Below, piece by piece: positions 7,620-15,195 of a stretch of 15,195 bases of DNA (position 1 is its first letter; each line of letters begins with the position of its first letter). Position numbers and translations under genes: made by a program. The stretch is from the NCBI GenBank assembly GCA_036939355.1, contig JALLAP010000574.1, forward strand, positions 1 to 15,195, in the 5' to 3' direction. Under the pieces are notes generated by a model, which was not told where the DNA came from, made no database searches, and saw only the letters and a program-made list of their open reading frames with translations. This stretch comes from Thalassiosira profunda. Its lineage: Eukaryota; Bacillariophyta; Thalassiosirophyceae; Thalassiosirales; Thalassiosiraceae.

Positions 7620-8945
7620 ATGAAGACAGGATACGTGCACCATTCCCCTCGGCTCATGCACCAAAGGATGAGCGAGTGGGTTGACTACGACGGCGGCGTG
7701 CTCCAGGATAGGCACCGAAATGCCCGTCAGATTCGGGTGGCGGCGGGCGTGGCAGAGATTCCAGAAAGTGCCTTCGGGGGCTGTGACAATTTGGAGGAGA
7801 TTGATCTGAGCAGCGTCAGCACCATCTCAGATAACGCATTCTTGGGTTGCCGATCGCTAGAGCGCGTTGTTTGGCCTGACTCTGCGGTTGAGATTGGCGA
7901 TGGAGCATTTCAGGGCTGCAGTAGGTTGAAGGAGATTGATCTTGGCAATGTGACCAAGATTGGAGAGGGGGCATTCTGTGGTTGCGAGGTGCTGAAGCGC
8001 GTAACCATCCCATCATCTGTCGGTGAAATCGAAGCTTATGCATTTCATGGTTGCGATAATTTGGCAAAAGTGGAGCTTGGTGAGGGGATACGTCGTATTG
8101 GAAAGGGAGCATTCTGTCATTGCGGGTCGTTGGCTCAGATCAATAATCCAGCATCGGTCACTCATATTGAAGCTCGGGCATTTGAACAATGCAGCAACTT
8201 GATGGAAGTGGTATTGAACGAAGGATTGCAGTATATTGGAGGTCGTGCCTTCCAGGGTTGCACGTCGCTGACCAGAATCAGCATTCCTTCGACATCGTTG
8301 ACAGTGGAAGATCATGCATTTGCTCATTGCCGCCGGTTGCGATCCGCAAAGCTTCACGAAGGACTTCAGGAGATAAGGATGGCAGCGTTCGGTGGATGCC
8401 ACTCGTTGGAGCGCATAACCATCCCCTCCTCTGCCACATTGATTGGCGAAATTGCATTTGGGAATTGTCCCAGTCTATCCGAGGTGACCCTACGGGAGGG
8501 GGTCAATTGCATTGGACCGCATGTATTCGCTGACTGCGCCTCTCTGGAAAATATCAACATCCCTCCCGTTGCATTGGTGATTGACATTGGAGGTTCCAGC
8601 TGCCAGCTAATGCGAACAACGATGCCTGACATACGGGGGAAAAAGCTGGTCGTGTCCAAGTGGATGCAGTACAGGAGCCCGGGCCAGCTCGAACAAGCCG
8701 AGGCAAAGGTGAACGAGATTCTCGGCCGCCCTCAGCAGATCGCCGATGAGCAAATTCAATGCATCCGAGAGTGGTTCGCCTACTACGATATGTTGGACGT
8801 GACGACGATGCTCGAGCTGGCAATTTGGAGCGCCAATATGGATGGCAACGAACAGGGTGCAGAGGAGAGGCAGGCCGGCCGTCGAAACTGCGGCAGCGAC
8901 ATGAATATCATCATTCCGGGCGTCTTGCGGTACTTGGGCGAGTAG
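7620..8945 (+). CDS. BspA-type leucine-rich repeat protein
   Basis: A single-exon protein of 441 aa. From about residue 37 to 325 it has twelve copies of the roughly 23-residue LRR_5 (BspA/TpLRR) unit, each marked by AF-x-x-C-x-x-L followed by a beta strand and I-x-x-x-A (AFGGCDNL, AFLGCRSL, AFQGCSRL, ending VFADCASL). Such repeats build a solenoid used for protein binding. They are common in bacterial surface proteins, Trichomonas and diatoms. Residues about 335-441 are not repeat: a helical segment ending with AIWSANMDG, a cysteine at RRNCGS, and IIIPGVLRYLGE, which resembles the conserved tail of the diatom family. No signal peptide or membrane helix is seen, so an intracellular role is likely, but its partner is unknown. 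ATG choices at 7620, 7656 and 7668 are all possible; the first is given. Confidence 0.9.
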   Translation: MKTGYVHHSPRLMHQRMSEWVDYDGGVLQDRHRNARQIRVAAGVAEIPESAFGGCDNLEEIDLSSVSTISDNAFLGCRSLERVVWPDSAVEIGDGAFQGCSRLKEIDLGNVTKIGEGAFCGCEVLKRVTIPSSVGEIEAYAFHGCDNLAKVELGEGIRRIGKGAFCHCGSLAQINNPASVTHIEARAFEQCSNLMEVVLNEGLQYIGGRAFQGCTSLTRISIPSTSLTVEDHAFAHCRRLRSAKLHEGLQEIRMAAFGGCHSLERITIPSSATLIGEIAFGNCPSLSEVTLREGVNCIGPHVFADCASLENINIPPVALVIDIGGSSCQLMRTTMPDIRGKKLVVSKWMQYRSPGQLEQAEAKVNEILGRPQQIADEQIQCIREWFAYYDMLDVTTMLELAIWSANMDGNEQGAEERQAGRRNCGSDMNIIIPGVLRYLGE

Positions 8946-9203
8946 ACGAGCTGTTCGCTGTTCTACAAAGCATCACCATCACGTAAAGAAATAATTGCAA
9001 TATAGATGTGGCTATTATTTATTCGACAACACCCAATGCCGCGTGGCTCGACGCCAAAGCCGTCAATGATGGCTATTTTTACTTCACGAAAAACTAGACC
9101 TTGAGTTGCATTCGCATGCGAAGCTTGGAGACGCTCACTCAAAACCAAACCTCCTCGCTCAGCAAAGGTCCATAAACCATGACATCACCACAGCACCGCC
9201 GCC

Positions 9204-11084
9204 ATGTCCGCCAGCCTCGCCAACATCCACGCCTGCGGCTTCCTCGAAACCTTCCTCTTCGTCCTCGCCGTCCTCTTCGGCACCGGCTGCTCCATCTGCT
9301 CGAAAATCATGATGGACCTCGAGGGCACGAACGGCACCTTCGATGCGGACGGCGAGCCCGTGATGGAGGTGTTCCAGCAGCCGCTCTTCCTGACGTTTAC
9401 GATGTTCCTCGGCATGCTCTTTGGGCTGGTGCTGCATTGGGTGGTGGTGCAATTCCGCATCACGTTTCCGGGATACGATTTTGATACTGGTGATGGTGAT
9501 GCGGAGGTTCATGGGTTGATATCAGAGAGGACGCCGCTCGTCGGCGATGGCTGGGGCGACGACAGCGACGCATCGGGCAGCGCTCACTACAAGAGGACGA
9601 CGCCCGCGTGGATGTACTTCTTCTTGGCCATACCGGCCGTTTTCGACTTGGGGGCGACGGCGCTTTGGTGAGTGCGCACCAAATGTTATGCATGCTCGCC
9701 ACTTTTCCTGTTCCGCATACTCATTGTGATTCATTGCATTTGCAACAGCATGATGGGATTGCAATACCTGGACGTCTCGATCTTCCAAATGCTGCGGGGA
9801 TCGTGCATTATCTTCGTGGCCCTGATGAAGCAGCACGTTATGAAGGAGCATCTCGTGAGTGTTGATATGATGTGTATCGATTTTTAGTGCATATGATGTG
9901 CACTCACCCCAAATTTGCCTCGTTCGCGGGAAACAGCACAAATTCCACTGGACGGGCGTGTTCTGGAACGTCGTCAGCGTCATTATCGTGGGCGCCACAG
10001 CCCTCTTGGCGTCCGGGAGAGATACCGGGGGAACCAACGCCAATGCCAAAGAGACGTTCCTGGGGGTATGCCTCATGATGGCGGGGGCGTTCGTGCAGGC
10101 GGTGCAATTCGTCTTCGAGGAGCACGTCATGAAGACGGACGTTCCTGCTCCGCCGTTGCTGTTGATTGGGATGGAGGGGTTTTGGGGCACTCTGCTGAGT
10201 GTTGCAGTCATGTACCCGATCGGGTGAGTTGAAAGTTACGTCTGTCGAGTTGACGTTGGAATCTCTCGTACTGATGAATCAAGTGCTTTCTTTATGTGCA
10301 GATATTATATGCCCGGAAACGATCATGGATCCTACGAGGATCCCTTCAACACGTGGGCACTGCTTGTGAATACGAGGAGTATTCAATTGGCTACCGGTAC
10401 GTGATAAGAGTTGCATTCCCCTTCCCGTGATGTGTTCACCGCCACCAACCCTGCGACATCACTGATACATTGCAAAGCATTTTACGTCTTCACGGTCTTC
10501 ATGTACAATTTGCTGGCGGTGTTAGTGACGTTCATGCTAAGCTCGGTCTGGCACGCCATCCTGGACAACTTCCGTCCGATCACAGTCTGGGCCACGGATC
10601 TGGTGATATTTTACTGCATCAACCCGTTCTTTGGAGAGACGTGGACTCCGTACAGCTACCTTCAGGTGGTTGGAATGGCGGTGCTGTTGTACGGCACCGC
10701 AATATACAACGCGCCCAACGGCGGTAGCTTGCTCCTGCAGGGGCAGTGGTGGGCGCTGGGCGTTGATTGTTCTGGTGACTACGCCGCAATTTGCCGACAG
10801 CAGGAAGAGGAAGAACTGGATGCAAAATTGGAGGTGAAGCGCCGAGAGTTCGAGGTGAGGAATCTCGTTTACCATGGAACTTATCGACTGTTGCACCTCA
10901 CTTCTCCCATTCAACCATACATCAATAGGCGATCCAATCCGGTGCATCTGGCTCCCCGTATCTTGTGCGGTACTTGACAAAGCGGAGCTTCGCTTCGTCC
11001 GTGAGGAAAAGCGGAAGGCGGGGCACGTCTGTAAGGAGAAAAACAAGGCCGCGGTGGGTTATTAAGAGGAGCGAAACGTTGTGA
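9204..11084 (+). CDS. SLC35F6-like drug/metabolite-superfamily membrane transporter
   Basis: Six exons: 9204-9667, 9749-9854, 9937-10223, 10302-10396, 10478-10854 and 10929-11084. All five introns (74-82 nt) start GTGAG or GTACGT and end AG, and the joined frame is open for 494 aa. About ten hydrophobic segments are visible, starting FLFVLAVLFGTGCSICSKI. Family motifs typical of SLC35F6 follow: PAVFDLGATALCMMGLQYLD across the first junction (animal PALCD-GT--MY-AL), SIFQMLRGSCIIFVAL (SSFQMLRGAVIIFTGL), QFVFEEHVM (QMVLEEKFV), and near the end VVGMAVLLYGTAIYNAP (ILGFLILLIGTALYNG). Known members sit in lysosomal or other endomembranes; the substrate is unclear. It is longer than the human protein (about 370 aa) because of an acidic loop at residues about 90-135 and a basic C-terminal tail, the latter depending on the last splice. 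The ATG has a good context (GCCGCCATGTCC). Confidence 0.92.
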
Positions 11085-11260
11085 TGAAGGCGACTGGTTC
11101 TGATTACAGTTATGATGTTCGTGAGGAGGTAGCTTCAAGCATCCTCCGCAGAGCACCTTTGTACCCACGAAATGGGGGCATCTCAGCTGGGAATTGCTCA
11201 AGAATGCATCCAATGCAATCCTTGGCTCGATCCCACAGTGTTGTGGAAGACTTCGGTTGC
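11085..11260. other. Short convergent intergenic region
   Basis: 176 bp between the stop codons of the transporter (+) and the cyclin (-). It must hold both 3' UTRs. I see no gene or clear polyadenylation hexamer. Confidence 0.5.
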
Positions 11261-12263
11261 TCAAAACTCGGTGGGCAGCTTGATCTTCGACACACCCGAG
11301 TACTTGTCGGTGGCGTACTTGGTGTTGACCGCGTGCAGGCCGGCCGAGCAGAACGTCTTCACGGCCACGACGGCCCGGGCCACGGGCAACACCTCGTCCT
11401 CGCGGTACTGCGTGTACTTTTCGAGGGTGGGCGTCCACGGCTCCCGTCCAGCGATCTTCCTCGCGACGAACACCGCCGCCGCGGCGAGCTGGCTGGGGAG
11501 AAAGTGGAGGAGGTAGTAGCTCTGCAATGTTCCATCCAATATGAAGTACGCGCGGTGGATGATTTCGGTGTCGCCCTCGCTTGCCATTAGGAACCGCAAG
11601 AGGAAGGCATGGGCGCTCGGGATCGTGATCCGATGCTCGAGCGTGTTGAGAATGGATTCTTCCATCGAAAAGAAATCGGCGTCAGTGTACGCCTTGTCGC
11701 AAATGTAGATGCAGTCGGCCAAGGATGCGGGCCTGAGTTGGAGGAAAGAGAGCACAGCGCGAGCGACGATGTAAGAGCGCGCGTGGTTGACGGGTCGTTG
11801 AGCAAAAACACACGATGGTGGCAACACGGGGGCAAAGCACGCACCAGATTTCTTCGTACTTGGACGCGATCAACAGAGCGGTGACGCCCACCAGCTGCAA
11901 CCTCGACCTCTTGACTTGAGACTTGGAGAGGAAGCGGTCCAATATGTTCACTGCGAGGAAAAGAGTCTCGTGGACCTGACCAAACTTGTTGTGCACCTCC
12001 ACCAGCCAATCTACGAGAATCATGCGCATGTGCTCGCTGACTTCCTCCTGGTCCTCCATGTAGAGGGGTCGCACAGAGGTCGACGCCTCCCGGCTGCGAA
12101 AGGAAGCGTAGATGTCAGCCGCGAGGCTGGGCACGAACTCCGGGCCGTTGTTGACCGTGTCAATGTCCAGGGCGACCAGGCTGCCGCTCTTCTTGGCAAC
12201 TGTCTTCGCCTGCTCCTTCTCAACCCCTGGAGCTTGAGGCAACGAGTGTCGATGGGCGAGCAT
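11261..12263 (-). CDS. Mitotic cyclin, A/B type
   Basis: A regulatory subunit of a cyclin-dependent kinase. Two exons, 12263-11845 and 11732-11261, join across a 112-nt intron (GTGCGT...CTCAG) to give KYEEIW-PASLADCIYICDKAYT, matching the cyclin B KYEEIYPP...ITDNAYT region; the total is 296 aa. The cyclin box signature MRMILVDWLVEVHNKF is at residues 79-94, and LFLAVNILDRFLS and LQLVGVTALLIASKYEE follow. The C-terminal cyclin fold runs from about 180 to 285 and ends VNTKYATDKYSGVSKI, typical of A/B cyclins. The ATG at 12263 is the first in frame after an upstream stop near 12430. It leaves only about 45 residues before the box, shorter than usual, so an upstream exon may exist. An RxxL (RHSL, residues 5-8) could be a minimal destruction box. 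Confidence 0.9.
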
Positions 12264-12608
12264 CCTTCGCGGCGGCCGGGGAGGCGGGGAGGCCTGGCGC
12301 GGGTCACCCCGCAGCGAGACGCTGAGGCCCCGAACGGCCAGCGCGAGCAGAACCTGGACAGGCGGCGATTGCTGTGGCCTCCTTGTGCTTAGGCGCACGT
12401 TGCTGGGCCGGGGTGGCTGGGGCAGCGGTCAGCCACTTTCCTCAGTTGAAGTCGGTCTTGGCCGCCGGAGTTGCGTTGAAAAATCAAAGAGGTTGAAAAA
12501 TTCAAATTGAATTTTTGAAAGGGATGCCCAAGTCGGCTGTTGTGGCTTTTGCATTGATGCCCAAGCATTGGCTTTCCCAGCTTGGCTGTTCTGCTGTTGA
12601 TCGATCCG
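12264..12608. promoter_or_regulatory. Divergent promoter region of the cyclin and RCC1-repeat genes
   Basis: 345 bp separate the two start codons, which face away from each other. It contains a perfect 21-bp palindrome, AAAAATTCAA-A-TTGAATTTTT (12496-12516), in an A/T-rich patch against a GC-rich background, a plausible core-promoter or factor-binding position. A frame open on the minus strand up to about 12430 may include an undetected first part of the cyclin. That this is a promoter is inferred from gene arrangement only. Confidence 0.45.
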
Positions 12609-14620
12609 ATGCCACCACCGGCCGGGCGGCTGAAAGCGGCGGCGGCGGCCGTAGCGGCCCAACAAAAGGCCGCTGCCGACGCGTCGGACGAAACGCCCCC
12701 AATTGACGCACCCGATGTTGATGCTGCCAGCGAGAGCCAACCCACACCACCATCGAACGACCTCCTCGATGCAGTGTCGGCGTTCAAGGGCCCATCGGGT
12801 GCCAAGTCCAAACGCGCCTCGCAGAAGCTTAGGTCAGCCGCCCTCGCCCTCACGCTAACGTCGAGCACCAATATCCCGTGGGGAGATTTCGACTACTTGA
12901 CCACAAATGCAACCGTCGACCCAGCCAGCCTTTCCAACGAAAAGCTGAAGAGGCACCTGCGTGCACGCGACGAACTTGCGGAGGGAACAAAGCAGGAGCT
13001 GATCGAACGGCTCCAGCATTCGCTCGAGGAGGAGAGGCAGCGGAGAATCGCCATCGAGCTGGAGCTGGAGGCCAAGCACCGAGCGACTGCGGACCTCGAA
13101 GAGGCCGGAGCAGTGTACGCAACCGGAAAGAACGCGGCGGGGCAGTTGGGTCTGGGCGATTTGGATGACAGGCACGCCTTTGAGGTAATTCCTTCGACGC
13201 GAGGCCAAAATGTACAACACGTGTCTGTGGGAGGGAGCCTTGCCCTTGCAACCACAGAAAGCCACGCGGTGTACGCTTGGGGGTCCGGACCGACCGGGCT
13301 GGCAAACTCCCATCAAACGTCAATCTACAAAACGCCGCAACTGGTGTCGAAACTAACGGGCGAAGAGATCATCACGACCGCCGTTGGAGCGAACCACGCC
13401 TGCGCTGCCAGCGAAGGCGGAGATCTTTTCGTGTGGGGCTTTGGCGTTGCGGCAGGGGCGGAAGAAGACACAGCAATGACGCCACAGCCGAAATACGTGG
13501 ATACAGTTGCCGTCTCTTCCATCGAATGTGGCGAGATGCACACCTGCGTCACGACGAAGGAGGACGAAGTCTACGCGTTTGGACACGGAGCAAACGGTAG
13601 GCTCGGCCACGGACGATCTGACAGCAACCACCAACCCACGCCTTTGCCGGTGAGGCTTCCCACGTTGGAAACGGTCACCTTGATTGCCTGTGGCTCCGAG
13701 CACACGCTGTTGTGCACGCGGTTGGCTCTCTACAGCTTTGGTTGCGGCGACGGGGGCAGGCTGGGCCATGGCCCGGATTTCTCGGACCGATACGAGCCGT
13801 GCGAAATCGCTTCTCTCCGAGGAGCGCACATTCTCAGCATCAGCGCGGGAACGTGGCACTCGGCTTGCGTCGTGCACGTGCCTCCGCTGGATGAGTCTGG
13901 GTGGCTTTACACGTGGGGCAGTGGTTTTCAAGGTCAACTCGGCCAGGGCACGGTATGCAAAGTGTCAACGCCCACACTCGTCCAACACTTCGTCGAAGAA
14001 GGCATGAGCGTCAAGTCGATACACTGCGGACCGACTCACAACGCTGCCATCACACACGACGGCAACCTGTACACGTGGGGATCGAACAAGCACGGAGCCC
14101 TTGGCCGCGCGATCGACGAGACAATGTCTTTCACTTCGCGCCCCGGCGTGGTTGCGGAATTCGGCACCATCGTGAAACGCATTGGTAGGGGTTTGCCGAG
14201 GAGGTGAGTTGCGGCAAGCGTATCGTATTCAGTTTGACCTCCACCGCTCTAATGGGGATACACGTTTTGTTACTCTGAAGCGTTGCCCTGGGACGAGAGT
14301 TCACTATTATTGCGACGCATCCGTACACGGGCCCGACGGAGGAGGAGGCAAACAAACTGGCCGAGGAACGGCGGATGCACGACGAAGCGGACCGGACGAA
14401 ACGTGCCGCACAGGCGCAAGCGGAGGCCGACGAGCGAAAGCGGATCGAGGAGGTCGAAGCGGAGAAACGGAAAATTGAGTACCTCACGAGCCGACGGCTC
14501 TGCACGATGGACCGAAAGTGTCCGGGGTTCACGTACGAAACGAACCAGCCGTCGATATGCCGAGAGTGTGGCTTCAGCGTCGTTTACCACACCATCGTGG
14601 CTGAGGAAGAGAGGCCGTAA
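12609..14620 (+). CDS. SAP-domain RCC1-repeat protein with C-terminal cysteine cluster
   Basis: Two exons, 12609-14203 and 14281-14620, join across a 77-nt GTGAGT...GAAG intron (LPR-SVALGREFTIIATHPY), giving 644 aa. Residues 1-45 are Ala/Pro-rich. Residues about 107-140 (LSNEKLKRHLRARDELAEGTKQELIERL) match a SAP motif, which binds A/T-rich DNA or scaffold regions. A charged coiled coil follows (138-165). Residues about 168-560 are RCC1 repeats making a seven-bladed-type propeller, with markers VYATGKNAAGQLGLGD, CGEMHTCV, VYAFGHGANGRLGHG, YSFGCGDGGRLGHG, LYTWGSGFQGQLGQG and LYTWGSNKHGALGR. After it comes a second coiled coil rich in Glu/Arg/Ala, then C-x5-C and C-x2-C with nearby H (CTMDRKCPGF, ICRECGFSVVYH), a probable zinc site. 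A chromatin-associated scaffold or exchange factor is a reasonable guess; Ran exchange activity is not shown. The first ATG in frame is used. Confidence 0.93.
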
Positions 14621-15004
14621 ACAGGAGATGCCGAACATAGAATGGAAACTGCCTATCATAATTGTCTGCCCACTTACTTGAAGCCCAGCTAGTACTTAAA
14701 TCTTAAGACTGAAAAGAGATGGCGTACTACTATTGTTGGCACAGAGAGGTCAAGGCACGAAACAAACGGAATGTTATCACTTGATTAACTTTTGTTTCCT
14801 ATTTTCACTCACTGACACTAGGCCGCCGTCCATATAGACGGCATCCATCAGATTACAGAAAAAGTTGGGCCCTTCACAAGCACCAACTTTGTAGTCACAT
14901 CAAACATGCCAGATTCGCAATTGCACAGCCAAACCGTCAGACATCTATGGCGGGAAAATTGGAGGCCCTCCCTGCGGGCACGAATATCGGGGACCGGAGG
15001 CCGC
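14621..15004. other. Convergent intergenic region
   Basis: A/T-richer sequence between the RCC1-type gene (+) and the Ser/Lys repeat gene (-), expected to contain both 3' ends. Two small inverted repeats are visible: GCCGTC/GACGGC around 14825-14842, and AAAGTTGG (14861-14868) with CCAACTTT (14883-14890) and a 14-base loop. No gene or transposon ends were found. Confidence 0.5.
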
Positions 15005-15195
15005 TTATGCCACCGCCTTGGCCGCTTTGGAGCTCACGCTGAAGCTCAGGTCGGACTTGGCTCCCTTGCCGGACTTGGACGGCATGCTCAAGCTGAAGCT
15101 AAGATCCGCCTTCGAAGCCTTTCCTCCCTCGATCGCATCGGCCTTGGCCGACTTGGAGGGCAGGCTCAGGCTGAAGCTCAGGTCGGCCTTGGACG
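15005..15195 (-). CDS. Ser/Lys repeat protein, silaffin-like C-terminus (partial)
   Basis: The last 63 codons and a TAA stop (15007-15005) of a minus-strand frame that continues beyond the right edge. It consists of about three tandem copies of a unit close to SKADLSFSLSMPSKS followed by a Lys/Gly/Ala spacer (SKADLSFSLSLPSKSAKADA, SKADLSFSLSMPSKSGKGA, KSDLSFSVSSKAAKAVA). Regularly spaced lysines (K-x-x-K) among serines, alternating Ser/Phe/Leu strands and no cysteines are visible. Such Ser/Lys repeat stretches with K-x-x-K spacing are known in diatom silaffins and silaffin-like cell-wall proteins, where modified lysines and phosphoserines help form silica. The N-terminus, including any signal peptide, is outside the window, so this function is inference. 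The alternative is a generic low-complexity protein. The opposite strand does not show the repeat as sensible protein. Confidence 0.7.
   Translation of the reverse strand, partial: SKADLSFSLSLPSKSAKADAIEGGKASKADLSFSLSMPSKSGKGAKSDLSFSVSSKAAKAVA

Noticed and set aside
10411..10477. Reading the transporter ORF from an ATG at 10411
   Set aside because: Lies inside a GTACGT...AG intron; splicing joins the family-conserved segments instead.
12582..12608. Upstream TTG start for the RCC1-repeat protein
   Set aside because: A non-ATG start is unlikely in a nuclear eukaryotic gene; the first ATG in frame is at 12609.
12389..12871. Minus frame as an N-terminal extension of the cyclin
   Set aside because: It is antisense to the SAP-RCC1 protein's first exon and in a different frame from the cyclin.
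14861..14890. AAAGTTGG...CCAACTTT hairpin as a bacterial-type terminator
   Set aside because: The window is eukaryotic, the loop is 14 bases and there is no T tract; short inverted repeats like this are expected by chance.

Overview
The window looks like nuclear DNA from a unicellular eukaryote, most likely a diatom and perhaps a Thalassiosira-type centric. The reasons are: small GT-AG introns (mostly 74-112 nt) in otherwise compact, GC-rich genes; a BspA-type leucine-rich-repeat protein with the C-terminal tail I associate with diatom members; a RING/Sel1/MYND protein; and, at the right edge, a Ser/Lys repeat protein resembling silaffin-like cell-wall proteins. The organism is an inference from family resemblance, not a database match.

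Layout. Positions 1-3404 (minus strand) carry most of a non-LTR retrotransposon polyprotein. It has N-terminal C2H2 fingers, a reverse transcriptase with an intact YVDD, and a C-terminal CCHC plus restriction-like endonuclease region. It runs off the left edge, and its N-terminal part (about 3408-4399) is scrambled over several frames. A 72-bp duplication around a single N (2464-2608) breaks the frame and looks like an assembly artefact. At 4762-5802 (+) is a RING-Sel1-MYND protein. At 6210-6978 (-) is NTF2, in two exons. Between NTF2 and the next gene sits a 295-bp hAT-like MITE (7038-7332) with near-perfect terminal inverted repeats and a perfect 8-bp target-site duplication. At 7620-8945 (+) is the 12-repeat BspA-like LRR protein. 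At 9204-11084 (+) is a six-exon SLC35F6-like membrane transporter. At 11261-12263 (-) is an A/B-type mitotic cyclin in two exons. Divergent from it, at 12609-14620 (+), is a two-exon SAP-RCC1 protein with a C-terminal cysteine cluster. At 15005-15195 (-) is the 3' end of the Ser/Lys repeat protein.

The genes do not form an operon or an evident joint system. NTF2 (Ran-GDP import), the RCC1-repeat protein and the cyclin are all nuclear or cell-cycle related, and the cyclin and RCC1-type genes share a 345-bp divergent promoter region, but a functional link is speculation. The most informative non-gene signals are the MITE just upstream of NTF2, the N-flanking duplication, and the silaffin-like repeats at the right edge. 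I saw no tRNA, rRNA, CRISPR array or bacterial-type regulatory element.
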